A DNA stretch of 64,000 bases from Brucella haematophila (lineage in GTDB: Bacteria > Pseudomonadota > Alphaproteobacteria > Rhizobiales > Rhizobiaceae), in contig NZ_VCPE01000003.1 of the NCBI RefSeq assembly GCF_005938105.1, forward strand, positions 186,001 to 250,000. The letters are read 5' to 3'. A program made the translations under genes and the position numbers. Positions 27,629 to 37,960 of this stretch are shown piece by piece. The notes under the pieces are model-generated. The model worked only from the letters and a program-made list of their open reading frames with translations. It was not told the DNA's origin and did not search any database. Within the stretch, counting starts at the first letter, position 1. Each line of letters starts with the position of its first letter.

Positions 27629-28520
27629 GGCTCTGTTGCAAATTTCGATTTTGGCCAAAAATGACGGTTGGTCGGGACGACGGTTACCTAGCAGCTTGAC
27701 GATTCTCTAGACTCTGAGTGAGCAGTGCTACAGCCTCCGTCAGTGCGCTCGGTCCTATGCCGAAAGCCCGTTCAACGATGCGAGCTTCTCCACGGACATC
27801 GCCAGTGAGATTGAAAATCGCTGCTTGGCCCTTGCGTAAGGCGCGCATCACCTCGAATCCCTTGTCGTTGCGTACGCCGTTTTCAGCGTCTTGAATCCTC
27901 TCACAGGCTTGATCAATTGTTTGAGCTTGCCGTGATCGGCCTCGACGACATTATTCAGATATTTGACCTGCCGGTGTATAAGCTCTCCCGGGCATTTGCC
28001 TTCGACCTTCAGTTCCGAGATCGCGATCCCGTAGGTCGGCGCCTTATCGGTATTGATGACCGTTGGCTTTTCCCAATCCTTCAAGCCATTCAAAGCCTTG
28101 CCGAGAAATCGCTTGGCTGCTTTGGTATTGCGCGTCGGCGACAGATAGAAATCGATCGTGTTGCCGAACTTGTCGACGGCCCGGTACAGGTATGGCCATC
28201 TACCGCGAACTTTGACATAGGTTTCATCGACACGCCAACTCGTCGATTGCGGCCGACGCCAATGCCAGCATAGTCGTTTTTCAATCTCTGGCGCATATTT
28301 CTGCACCCAGCGATAGATCGTGGAATGATCAACAGGCACGCCCCGTTCACCCATCATCTGTTCAATATCCCGGTAGCTGATCCCATAGCGGCAGTACCAG
28401 CGGACAGCCCAAAGAATAATTTCTCTCTGAAAATGACGCCACTTGAAATCGCTCATGAACAGCCTCGCTGAAAATATTCGGCGTTCTTTCCGCGATCAGC
28501 CGATTTTTTGCAACAGAGCC
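27629..28520 (-). mobile_element. IS6-family insertion sequence
   Basis: An 892-bp element with 14-bp perfect terminal inverted repeats, GGCTCTGTTGCAAA at 27629-27642 and its reverse complement at 28507-28520, the ends typical of IS6/IS26-like elements. Its only gene is a frameshifted transposase. The 8 bp outside the two ends (GCAAATAT and AGTTCCAG) do not match, so there is no target duplication. This is expected when such an element has mediated an adjacent deletion. It cuts prs on one side. Confidence 0.9.
27684..28456 (-). pseudogene. IS6-family transposase, frameshifted
   Basis: DDE transposase starting [20 protein letters not shown] at 28456. The N-terminal HTH ([20 protein letters not shown]) and the DDE residues in WRVDETYVKVRG, VINTDKAPTY and NNVVEADHGKLK are present. 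After KTAYAT the frame breaks: one base is missing near 27863-27868, giving a premature stop at residue 203. In the next frame the normal tail continues (KGFEVMRALRKGQ-like, ending VALLTQSLENRQAAR) to a stop at 27684. All catalytic residues lie before the break, so partial activity is not excluded, but the gene is best called broken. Confidence 0.88.
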
Positions 28521-29069
28521 AGTTCCAGTGCGTTTGGCAATGGCGCGTGCCCGGGATACGCCACCAACGTCAGGTGAGATGACCACCGCGCTTTTTGCCC
28601 TGAAACGTGCTTCGATATCCAGCGTCATAACCGGAGCTGAATAGAGATTATCAGTCGGTATATCGAAGAATCCCTGAATCTGATCGGTATGAAGATCAAC
28701 GGTTATAACCCGGTTGACGCCAGCGCCGGTGATCATGTTCGCCACCAGTTTTGCCGAGATTGGTGTGCGTCCGATAGTGCGCCTGTCCTGACGAGCATAT
28801 CCAAAATACGGGATGACGGCGGTGATGCGCCGAGCGGATGAACGGCGGAGTGCATCAGTCATAATCAGCAATTCCATAAGATGGCCGTCTGCAGGCGTAC
28901 TTGTGGATTGTATGATATAGACGTCTTCACCCCGAACATTGTCATGAAGTTGGACGTGCACTTCCTGGTCCGCAAAGCGCGTAACTGTGCAATGTGTAAG
29001 TTCAAGGTTTAGGTGGGCGGCGACAGCTTCAGCAAGGGGACGGTTCGAGTTTCCGGTCACAAGTTTCAT
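28521..29069 (-). pseudogene. prs: Ribose-phosphate pyrophosphokinase paralog, truncated by IS
   Basis: The first 183 codons of a PRPP synthase, starting [15 protein letters not shown] at 29069. Conserved pieces are [51 protein letters not shown] and [17 protein letters not shown] full protein is about 310 residues; the PRPP-binding loop (VDDIVDSGGT in the family) is lost where the IS begins. The frame runs on into the element to 28362. The sequence differs enough from housekeeping prs (for example Met-Lys-Leu-Val start and THCTVTRF) to be a second copy, which would explain survival. Function is almost surely lost. Confidence 0.9.
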
Positions 29070-29194
29070 TCGCACGATCCTAAAGCACAGCGCTAAGAAT
29101 GAAGTCCGCTTAATACACGACTGAAAGCAAACTGATACAGTCAACGGTTCTGGATTACTCTGCGCCCATATCTGCTTTACATGACGATTGCATG

Positions 29195-29818
29195 TCAGGT
29201 TCGTAATTGTGAAGCGAGTATCACTCTGAAACCGGACCGAGCGCTTCGGGCCTCATAACTGTCGTCCGTTCCGTGGTCATTAACAGACAAGAGCGTGCTC
29301 TTTTGACTAGTACCGACTGTGAACTCTAGCCAGAATTCGGAACGCTCCTTCTGCTTGGCGATGTTCATCAGCCCATCAGCGTCCAGGCGATAAAATACTT
29401 TGTCTTCATTCGCTTTAGATCCGAGACGATCATAGAATGAGCGGGCCTTAACGTTGTCGTAGGTTGTCATCCAATCCATGCGCTGGAAACCTCTTCCTAA
29501 TGCTGACTGGGCCAAGGCTTGCATAAGAGCGCGACCAACCCCGCCCTTTCGGGCAGCTGATGTGACAAAAAGCTCTTTAAGATAAAGACCAGCCGCAATA
29601 CCCGGTCCAGGATAAAGGCTTACCAGAGCGAAGCCGAGAACAATTTTATTCCCGTCTTCTGCCAGCCACACCTCAAAACTGGTGGGCATGTTATCGATAT
29701 CCGCAAGGATTTCGTCGCGGGATTGCGCTGGCAGACGATGGAATGACTGAAGCTCAGCGATCAAGTCGGCAATGATGCTTTTGTCGTCGGGTCCAGCGAT
29801 GCGGCAGTTTATACCCAT
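29195..29818 (-). CDS. GNAT-family N-acetyltransferase
   Basis: A 207-residue acetyltransferase. The acetyl-CoA site reads [20 protein letters not shown] near residues 80-99, with the R-x-x-G-x-G-R/A pattern, and the C-terminal motif [15 protein letters not shown] near 119-133 is the usual motif B. About 45 extra polar residues follow the domain. The acceptor is unknown. It is separate from the truncated prs by 125 bp, on the same strand. Confidence 0.85.
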   Translation of the reverse strand: MGINCRIAGPDDKSIIADLIAELQSFHRLPAQSRDEILADIDNMPTSFEVWLAEDGNKIVLGFALVSLYPGPGIAAGLYLKELFVTSAARKGGVGRALMQALAQSALGRGFQRMDWMTTYDNVKARSFYDRLGSKANEDKVFYRLDADGLMNIAKQKERSEFWLEFTVGTSQKSTLLSVNDHGTDDSYEARSARSGFRVILASQLRT

Positions 29819-30037
29819 GTCAGTTCGCCTCTCTGGCTTTTGGCTGGGTATGTCTCTTCGGGAAATCTTGAAACTATTGAAATCAACATGACGTTCTAAA
29901 ATAGCGTTCTAACTGCGACGGCCTTATGACGGCTTGGCTTATCGTTAACTCAGGCGTTATGGGGAAACAGACCGTCTGCTGTGGGCCCCAAACCTGCCGT
30001 TCGTCAGCACTTTTAGATTTGCACATTCACTTAGAAG

Positions 30038-33000
30038 TTAGAAACCGACACTGAGCTTGGCGTTGAACCCGTGTTGTTTGGAGCCGGATGCGAACTGGCC
30101 GTTATATGAGATGCCGAGTGTGGCATCGTCGGTCAGCTTGAAATCAAGCCCTGCTCCGATGAGAGCTGCATCTTCGGCGATCGGAAGACCGAAGGCCGTG
30201 AAGGCATCCGAGCCGATGAAGCTAGCGGTGGAAACCGGCGTGATGTCACCATAGGCATGTCGCCAGCCAAGATCGGTTCGTGCTGTTGCCGTGATGCTGC
30301 CCAGAACAAACTCTGTCGATGCGCGGAGGCCGAGTGTTGAGAAGCTGGTATCCGTCGTGCCGGACTGAACGGTTAGAGCTGCTGCGGTTTGTCCCTTTTC
30401 ATCAAATCCGTCGGTTTTCAGGCGAACATAGGCAAGACCCGCATAAGGCTCGAACAGGGCTTTGCCATAGTGAATCTTATAGCCAAGTTCGCCAAAGAGC
30501 TGGAAACTTCCGGCATCATAATCGCCGGCCAGACTATCGGCAAAGCCGGGGAAGGCGACAGAACGGTTCATGTCGACATCATGCCATGTATAGGCAAGTC
30601 CGGACCGGAACGCCAAGGCATGGCCATTGTTGAGCGTCCATTCGGTTCCCGCATAGGCGCCGAGGGTATAATTATCGCTGCTGCCCGATGAAGCGCGATC
30701 ATCCACATCGAAGCTGGAATGGCTGTAGCCTGCCAGAAGGCCGAGACGCCATGTGTCGAGGACCGCACCATCAATACCGGTGACAAAACCGCCAACAGAT
30801 GATTTTACAGCGCCCGCATTGCCGTTCTCGTCCTGTCTTGTCCATGCGCCATAGGCATAGCCCCAGGCGGTATAGAGATTGTGTGTCGGAGCAATGCCGC
30901 CAGGGGCCACGGCATCAATAGCGGAGGCAGAAGCCGAAACATCCTTCTGCGTTCCGGCATAGGACAGCGCATTGATCGGCGTTGCCGGAGCGCCGCCAAA
31001 CGCCTGCTGCAAGCGCCCAAGGGCTGCATTGCGGATAAACCGGCTGTCATCAATCATAACGCCCGTGGCGGAAGCATACGCCTCGCCGGAAAGCCCGCCG
31101 AAGGCCGCACGCGCCTCATCGGCCGACAGCATCAACAGGGTATTGTACAAGGCCAGTGACGAACCCGTCTGCGCCAGGGTATCCAGACCGCCTGCGGTTG
31201 CCAGCTGATTGCGGGTCTGGGCCACAGTTGTGAAGAGGGCAGGGGAGGGCTTTCCGGGGCCAGGTGTCTCGGGTTCTGTCGTGCCCGGGTTGGATGGTTC
31301 CGGACCTGTGGGATCTTGTTTGACGGCGATCTCTAAAAGAACATCATTTGCCGAATAGTTGACACTCAGATCGAGAAAAGCAGATCTCGAGATTACGCTT
31401 CCAAACGTCCCGTTGATTCCGCTATCTGCGTGCAAAATGGTATAGTTCTGGCCGCTTTGATAACTGGTTTGCGGATCGATGGCGGTAACGGAAACCGTAC
31501 TGCCAGATATTGTGGCCATACCGGTGACACCCACAATATCAGAACGGCGATTTGAAGCGCCATTTGCCGCAATTTCGACCTCAAGGGCAGAGCCAGGCTG
31601 AAGCGTCAGATTGCCATCTACGGTCAGGATGCCGATGGAATTGCCGGGCGACAGGATGCCGCCCGACTGAACTGTGGTCTCCCCGACCGAGCCGTAACCG
31701 CCAAGGATGGCGCCGGATAAAACGGTGATATTGCCGCCGAGCGCAGCGCTGCTGTTATTGACATCGCCGACGATTAGTTTGCCATTTGCAACTGTCGTCG
31801 TGCCACTGAAAGCGTAGTTGTCACCATTGAGGAGAAGCGTATCAGCACCATCCTTGACGAGCTCACCACCCAGCAGACTTTCGAATTGGCCCGAAAAACT
31901 ACCGCCATATACGTAAAGAGGATTACTCGTCCACGATACCGTTCCGCCACTGCCGGGCGTTGTGTCCTGCAAGTTGCGAATTGTGCTGCTGAATGTAGAT
32001 AGATCAAGCGTTGCCCCTGACGCCACACGTGTTGCAAATGCGGAAGCTACGATACTACCCAATGTGCCATTGCCGTTAGCAAGGCGTCCGTACGCAACAG
32101 TTATGGTCGCATCAGAGCTTGTCAGGGCGCCTTTAACGTCCATGACCACCGTACCAGCTCCATCAGCTGCACCGATCACCAAATCGCCTTGCAGGTAAAA
32201 ACGCTGGCTACCTGAGCCGTTGAGCCATAGTTCGGTGCCCGTCTCCGCACTGATCGTGCTCGTTGTACCGCCGGTAACAAGATAGCTGTTGAGCGTGGAA
32301 TCTCCTGCTGCAAAATGCAGTCGGCCCCCGTTGAGGGTGACCATGCCTGTGCCCAGCGCATCGATGACACCGCTACCGTCTGCATGCTTGGCGACGAGCG
32401 TTCCCGCCGAAATTGCGGTTCCGCCGGTGTGAATATTGTTTCCAGTCAGAGTAAACGTGCCTGTGCCGGTTTTAATCAGTTGACCGGTGCCCTGAATGAG
32501 GCCGCTAAAGGACGTATCTGAGTTATCTGCCCCAGTCGTTAGAGTTGCGCTACCGAGACCAACGGTTCCACTTCCCGCGAGAGAACCTATGCCTTGATTG
32601 AAATCATTGAGATCAAGTACACCGCTGCCGAATACTACATGGGCGCTATTGGTCGAAAACGTATTCACGGAACCGGCGCGCAATATACCGCCATCAATAT
32701 TGGTGGTACCGCTATACGTGTTGGCTCCGCCGAGTATCAGCGTGCCGACGCCGCTCTTCTTGACCGACCCAGTGCCTGTAATCATAGCGCCAAGCACAGA
32801 ATTATCCGTAAAATCAGCGATGATCTGAGAGTTCGATTTATTGAAGTGGATTTCCTGCGCCGTTACCGAACCAGCTAAACCGGTATCACCAATGCGCAAT
32901 ACACCGGCGGCCAATCCAGAGTCGCCATAGCCCAGTTCAAGGAGGCCTGTGCCCCCTACCGATAATACACCTCCATTTGCGACAGTAAGCTCGCCGTCGC

Positions 33001-33616
33001 CCCACGCTCCTACAACCATTCTGCTGCTTGTTGTTGAAAGGTTGACGGTTAGTGTAGAGCCCGTCCCGTCGACGAGAACCGATCCTTCATTGATTCCGTC
33101 GCCGATAAATAGCCGGTCAGTTTCTACCGAGCCGCCTGAAACTACTCGCATAAAACTTGTAGATGAGATGCTGTTCTGTCGGCCAATGCTGATCAGGTCC
33201 GTGGCAACCAGACTGCCGCCATTACTCACCGTCAGAATATTGCCTTGGTCGAGGTAAAGTTTGTCAACCAGTGCAGTGACGCCCGTCCCTATAATTGGCT
33301 GATTAGCACCCGCAACCACTTGGACAACTGACGCGATGTCCGCGTTTCCTGGAATGTTTCCAGACCAATTTGCGGCATTGTCCCATTCATTACCAGCGTT
33401 TCCCGTCCACGTCGTTGTTATTTGTTGAGCGTGAGCGGGTCGAATCGATGGAAACCAAAGCAGCACAGCCGTGCAGGATAGGGTACAGATCCATACCTTA
33501 GCGGGCGTCTTAATATCCCAATACTTCAGAAAGTAGGCCGAAGAGAGCCAAAATCTGCGTCGTAGAGTTGAAAAAGATGTGCCAGCAAAGCTGGTTGTCG
33601 AGAATTGTCGCCCCAT
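30038..33616 (-). CDS. Autotransporter with beta-strand repeats and outer-membrane barrel
   Basis: A type Va secreted protein of about 1192 residues, started at 33616 because AGGGGG lies 6 bases before that ATG. The signal peptide is long, with the hydrophobic core near 45-60 and cleavage after RPAHA. The passenger contains autotransporter-associated beta-strand repeats (GTLILGGANTYSGTTNIDGG, FTLTGNNIHTGGTAISAG, LLLNGDNYAFSGTTTVANG). A Pro-rich spacer (GPEPSNPGTTEPETPGPGKP) comes near residue 785. The last roughly 270 residues are the 12-strand barrel, ending LSVGF with the terminal Phe. The passenger would face outside and may mediate adhesion; the role is not shown. Monocistronic. Confidence 0.92.
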   Translation of the reverse strand: MGRQFSTTSFAGTSFSTLRRRFWLSSAYFLKYWDIKTPAKVWICTLSCTAVLLWFPSIRPAHAQQITTTWTGNAGNEWDNAANWSGNIPGNADIASVVQVVAGANQPIIGTGVTALVDKLYLDQGNILTVSNGGSLVATDLISIGRQNSISSTSFMRVVSGGSVETDRLFIGDGINEGSVLVDGTGSTLTVNLSTTSSRMVVGAWGDGELTVANGGVLSVGGTGLLELGYGDSGLAAGVLRIGDTGLAGSVTAQEIHFNKSNSQIIADFTDNSVLGAMITGTGSVKKSGVGTLILGGANTYSGTTNIDGGILRAGSVNTFSTNSAHVVFGSGVLDLNDFNQGIGSLAGSGTVGLGSATLTTGADNSDTSFSGLIQGTGQLIKTGTGTFTLTGNNIHTGGTAISAGTLVAKHADGSGVIDALGTGMVTLNGGRLHFAAGDSTLNSYLVTGGTTSTISAETGTELWLNGSGSQRFYLQGDLVIGAADGAGTVVMDVKGALTSSDATITVAYGRLANGNGTLGSIVASAFATRVASGATLDLSTFSSTIRNLQDTTPGSGGTVSWTSNPLYVYGGSFSGQFESLLGGELVKDGADTLLLNGDNYAFSGTTTVANGKLIVGDVNNSSAALGGNITVLSGAILGGYGSVGETTVQSGGILSPGNSIGILTVDGNLTLQPGSALEVEIAANGASNRRSDIVGVTGMATISGSTVSVTAIDPQTSYQSGQNYTILHADSGINGTFGSVISRSAFLDLSVNYSANDVLLEIAVKQDPTGPEPSNPGTTEPETPGPGKPSPALFTTVAQTRNQLATAGGLDTLAQTGSSLALYNTLLMLSADEARAAFGGLSGEAYASATGVMIDDSRFIRNAALGRLQQAFGGAPATPINALSYAGTQKDVSASASAIDAVAPGGIAPTHNLYTAWGYAYGAWTRQDENGNAGAVKSSVGGFVTGIDGAVLDTWRLGLLAGYSHSSFDVDDRASSGSSDNYTLGAYAGTEWTLNNGHALAFRSGLAYTWHDVDMNRSVAFPGFADSLAGDYDAGSFQLFGELGYKIHYGKALFEPYAGLAYVRLKTDGFDEKGQTAAALTVQSGTTDTSFSTLGLRASTEFVLGSITATARTDLGWRHAYGDITPVSTASFIGSDAFTAFGLPIAEDAALIGAGLDFKLTDDATLGISYNGQFASGSKQHGFNAKLSVGF

Positions 33617-33743
33617 TTCATGCCCCCTGCAACGCAGCACGACACTGCGATGCTGCTTTGTACATCAGCAATTGCTGCACTGCCAGCAGATGTTGTGGGT
33701 TACGACAGGATAAAATCCCAACAGCGTTCATTTATTAAGTAAA

Positions 33744-33760
33744 GTAAATCGATGATTTAC
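33744..33760. repeat. Short perfect palindrome before the integrase 3-prime end
   Basis: GTAAATC and GATTTAC flank GAT as a perfect 7-bp inverted repeat, in an AT-rich patch between the autotransporter and the end of the frameshifted integrase gene. It could be part of an attachment site or a terminator stem; nothing else in the sequence decides this. Confidence 0.35.
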
Positions 33761-33797
33761 CCCAATTCAACGTCTTTCACGGTTCACTGCCATGTTC

Positions 33798-34942
33798 TCA
33801 CGACAATAGCCGCGACGCCCTCCCGCTGCGCCGTTTTGCGTCGTTGTAATAGTCGGACGCCTGCTGCACGGAGCGATGGCGAGATTGTTCCATGGCTTCA
33901 GGCAACGGAATGCCACGATTGGCCGCTTCGGTGAGATAGCCGGAGCGCAAGCCGTGGGCGGAAAACTCACTTGGGTCGAGGCCTGCCATTTGCACACGCT
34001 GTTTGACAATCTGGTTGATGGCGCTTGGTTCGAGCGCTCGCGCCGCAACATTGCCCCAGCGATCGACTTTTCGAAACACACTGCCCTTGTCGATCCTGGC
34101 TGCTTCCAGCCAGCGGGTGAGGGCTTCGACGGGTCGGCCGGTCAGATAGACGGTTTCGTCCTGATCGGTACCACTGGTTTTGGTGCGACCAAGATGGACG
34201 CCGAGAGAGGGCAGGGGGGAACCGTCCTCATCGGTGACAGGGGGCTGTTTGACAAGCTGTTCTACGCGCAAGCCGGCGACTTCGCTGCGCCTGCGCCCGC
34301 CCGAGGCAAAGGCTACCATCAGGATAGCCCGGTCCCGCAAAGCGGTGAGATCCTCGCCGGAACAGGTTACCAGCAGCTTGCCCAGAATATCGCCGGTAAT
34401 CGCATTGGCACTCTTGCGGCTCGCGGCCGGTTCAGGGCGCGCACCGCAAGCCGGATGGCCGATTTAACGGCAGGCGAGGAAAACGATCCTTCCACCCCGC
34501 GCCAGCGGGTGAGCGTCGACCAGTTGGCAAGCCGACGACGGACGGTGGCCGGTGCATGCGGTCCGGCCGCGCGCAAAAAGCGTTGTCGGCGCAAGTCTGC
34601 TTCCACATCGGCTGGCATGCCGTGATCGGGTTCGATCTCGCGTTGCTGCGGCCGCCACAAGTGATGCGCGACGAATTTCAGCAACAGGGCTTCCGGCGCC
34701 GGGAAGGGCAGGGGGCTACCGGTTGCGGCCAGCGACCAGGCTTCGAGATAGGCCAGATCCGAGGTCAGCGCGCGCAGCGTGTTTTCGCCCATGCCTTCAT
34801 TGACCAGATGGCGCAGTGTTTCGACGTCCTGATCGGTCAGAAGATCCGCCAGCATATCGCGGCGATCCATCGGCAGTAGGGCGGCAATCGTATCGAGCCT
34901 TTCGGCGCGGCGTTCGACGGCTGAAACCTGGGCTGATGGCAC
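33798..34942 (-). pseudogene. Tyrosine integrase, frameshifted
   Basis: Two abutting frames together make one tyrosine recombinase. The first, from a GTG at 34942 with AAGGAG 8 bases before it, holds the SAM-like core-binding domain (MGENTLRALTSDLAYLEAW, ATVRRRLANWSTL). The second holds the catalytic domain: Arg in GGRRRSEVAGL, HGLRSGYLTEAANRG, the second His in QSRHRSVQQAS and the Tyr in DYYND. The frame shifts by one base at about 34425-34440, within the GCGCCCTGAACCGG stretch, and the first frame stops at 34367. The repaired protein would be about 380 residues. It probably moved the island once; now it is likely dead unless frameshifting occurs. Confidence 0.85.
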
Positions 34943-35142
34943 GGGCAAAACTCCTTGATTGCGCTGAAAGCGGCGTTCTGCGGCACTGCTTTGCCCTGAC
35001 TTTCACCGATTTGGGCCTCGAAATCAATCACCATCGATAACCTATACTTATCGGGTGTTAGAGCCCAACCTAACAGCATCAGCAGTGCCGGACAGTAAAT
35101 AATAACTGGTGTCCGTTTGAGAATTTGTTTATCATATTTTCA

Positions 35143-36279
35143 ATGGGTTATGACCTAGACGATTTGCCCCTGAAGACCTTGCTGCAGCCGCTGGCGCGTC
35201 TCGATGAGCGTCTTGCCCGTTCTCCGGTCGGCACAGGGCTGATCGAACGTTTGCATTTTGCCGATGCCTGCGCGTCGCTGTGGCTCGACGGCGAACTGGT
35301 CGAGATGGAAGATCTCGTACTGCATGAAGCAGCCCCCGATATCCGCTCGCCAAGCCACCAGCTCACCATCGCCCGCGACGTGTTGCAGACCCGCCGGCGC
35401 ATTGCCACGCAGGCGCCGGACTGGGCACTGAGCCCGAACGGCTTGCGCAGTCTCCGGGTTGGTGGGCAGGCGTGGCCTGCACCATCTCCTGGTGGTGGCA
35501 TCTTCGCAGAACCCCAAAACGCCGGGGTGCACGATGCGGCGGTCAATCGGCGGGATCAGGACGGGGAAGGGCGGAAAAATCGTTGGGATGACGGGCTCGA
35601 TCTGCCCGGCATCAATCTCGATGCGATTGACGCGGTTCTGGCACGGTCCCAAGAAGTTCTCGCCAAAGCGAGACAGCCGCAGCGGTTGCCGAAGCCGGAA
35701 ATTGACCCGCTGATCCGCGACCCCGATTGGGATGAAGAGGAACGGCTGGAGGAATGGCGAACCGTGTTGCGTTCGATCCGCGATCTGCCGCCGGTGTTGC
35801 AGGCACTCTTGGCGCTCGATGCCTGGAACGAGCTCGCAGTTTTGCAGCGGGCGCCGTGGCTGGGTCGTTTGTTGGCGTCATCCCTGTTGCGGCGCAACGG
35901 ACTGACCACGAAGGCACATCTGCTGGCCTTCAATGTCGGCCTGAAAACTATCCGCGTCGAACGGCGGCGGCATCGCAATTTTGAAACCCGGCTCACCGCC
36001 AGTCTCGAGGGCCTGATGGCCGGGATTGAGCTCGGCTTCAAGGAACATGACCGGCTGCTGCTGGCGCGGCAGATGCTGGAACGGCGGTTGACGGGCAGGC
36101 GAGCCTCGTCCAAACTGCCCGGTCTGATCGAGCTGGTGCTGGCGAGGCCCCTGGTTTCGACCGGAATGATCGCCGCCGAACTCGACATCACGCCGCGGGC
36201 GGCTCTGCGGATCTTCGATGAGTTGGGCTTGCGGGAGATGACGGGGAGGGGGAGGTTTCGGGCATGGGGGGTACTTTAG
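35143..36279 (+). CDS. RHE_PE00001-family (DUF1612-type) protein
   Basis: A 378-residue protein starting MGYDLDDLPLKTLLQPLARL. It matches from memory the Rhizobiales family named after RHE_PE00001, with a DUF1612 region in the second half and a C-terminal winged-helix-like tail (RPLVSTGMIAAELDITPRAA, LRIFDELGLREMTGRGRFRA). The WLDGELVEMEDLVLHEAA segment near residue 50 resembles Fic-family leading regions, but no HPFxxGN motif is present. It diverges from the integrase, a pairing common at plasmid and island borders in this order. A DNA-binding role is plausible; function is unknown. Confidence 0.75.
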   Translation: MGYDLDDLPLKTLLQPLARLDERLARSPVGTGLIERLHFADACASLWLDGELVEMEDLVLHEAAPDIRSPSHQLTIARDVLQTRRRIATQAPDWALSPNGLRSLRVGGQAWPAPSPGGGIFAEPQNAGVHDAAVNRRDQDGEGRKNRWDDGLDLPGINLDAIDAVLARSQEVLAKARQPQRLPKPEIDPLIRDPDWDEEERLEEWRTVLRSIRDLPPVLQALLALDAWNELAVLQRAPWLGRLLASSLLRRNGLTTKAHLLAFNVGLKTIRVERRRHRNFETRLTASLEGLMAGIELGFKEHDRLLLARQMLERRLTGRRASSKLPGLIELVLARPLVSTGMIAAELDITPRAALRIFDELGLREMTGRGRFRAWGVL

Positions 36280-36404
36280 CGGGCCAAGCTACACGCGAAG
36301 TATCGCCAGCACTTCCGGAGCCGTTTTGCTCAGTCCAAAATAAGATCTCTTCGATATTGGTAGCTGACCACGCGTATCGGAGACGTGCGCTCTAGGGGAT
36401 TGCA

Positions 36405-37817
36405 ATGAACACCGCGGCTATTGATAAATTGTTCGCCTTACAGCCCTGTGCAGGCGACGACCACTTCCCTTTTCGTCTGATCAAAGGAGGCGATTCCAGC
36501 GGCGTTATCTTCTATGGAGCGGTCCGCCTTAGCTCGTTTCCCTGGGACGGCGGCGGCGGCCGAACGGATATACACGACATCTTCGGATTAATGTGGGCGG
36601 CCGCACTAAGAGCAACAGGAGCGTCGTCGCCTGAAGTTTGGCTCGATGTCGGAATGGTAGGCGCGCCCGAGATCTATAGTCGGTTCATGTTTTTCACCCA
36701 GCCGTTAGCTCGGCTCTAGGAGAAGATAGAGAGTAAGCTGGTTGGGCCACGCCTTGCAGCGCACACCGCCTGGATTGCGCATATACTATGGGATGCGTTT
36801 CACTTCGGCCCTGCCGACGTTGTCGAGCCTCGTTGGTGGGAAGAGCCGAAACCAGAGTGGATCGCGGGCCTCGAAGACCTTGTTCTGGGCTCAAGTGATT
36901 GGATCTGGATCACAAGAGAGAACCCGAACTGGGAATATCTCGTCGCTGGGGACAATTCGGTGTCGATCGTGCGCCTTGAGCCCGATGCGCGAGATGCGCT
37001 TGACGAGTTGGCATCCTACTATCAGCCGCAGCCGACAATTCGCAAAGGAATGGAAATCCTAAGGCGGGTTGAGGGTTCGGTAGATGCGCACAAGGTCATG
37101 ACCATCCCGGTGGACTCCCACTGCGTGCTAATCGGACAGCGTACCATCGTCGCGCTCGCCGGGCGATTCGACGCGGCGCGGTTCAATGAGCTTCAGGCCA
37201 AATGGGAACGCCAGAATGCAGAACAATCGGCGATCTTTCTCGTCGGCGTACGGTGGATTTGGAATACACCTCTCGACCCGACGCGGTTCGAAGCATTGGT
37301 TGATGCCATCCTCTCCGAGGAATCCGGCCTTGAGTGGGTGAGGGCGGCAGGTCCCTCATTCGAACGGGATCAAGGGCGAGATCTTATAGCGGAGTGGGTA
37401 ACGCCGCCGGGGTTGCCTGGCGGAGATGTGCATTACGAAACCGCCGTCAGAAGACGAAAAGTCATCGTCCAAGTGAAGTCGCGCAAAAAGACCGTCGGGA
37501 AAAGCGATGTCCAGGATGTGCGAGATACGATCGAGCGCCATAACGCCGATGGCTTTTTGCTTGTCGCTCATCCAGGATGGTCGAACGACCTATTCAACTA
37601 TTGCGAGGGACTGGCACAGAAAGGCATTTGGGTCGACGTGTGGGGACCTAGTCATCTGGAGGAGCGTCTTCGGGCTCGCCCGTACATTGCGGAGAGGTTC
37701 GCCGATCTAGTCCGGCGAGCAGATTGCCTGCACCGTCCCGCAAGCCGGCGTATGGGGTCGCTTCCTACGGTCGAGCTGCCGCTACGCATGCCTTTTCTAA
37801 ATAATATTCACCATTGA
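36405..37817 (+). pseudogene. Mrr-like restriction endonuclease gene with in-frame amber stop
   Basis: AGGGGA precedes the ATG at 36405. The frame runs 104 codons, meets TAG at 36717-36719 and continues in the same register to 37817, so one gene of about 470 codons is broken by a single nonsense codon (CTC TAG GAG, where GAG would fit). The C-terminal half holds a PD-(D/E)xK Mrr-type domain: FEALVDAILSEESG, GRDLIAEW, KVIVQVKSRKKTVGKSDVQD and a DGFLLVAHPGW strand. The part after the stop could still be made from a GTG at 36960 (285 residues, whole nuclease domain). It heads the defence island. The N-terminal part is not recognised. Confidence 0.7.
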
Positions 37818-37960
37818 TGCCCCAAGAGGTTGAATAGCAGTTGCAGTAAACACTCGAATCCTTCATTCCTTCTGACGATTCGCGTCTGAATGTTTCCGAC
37901 GCGGCGGAGGCACTGTGACTACCCGGGCTGTCCGGCGGCACACGGCTCGGGGGACTAGTT

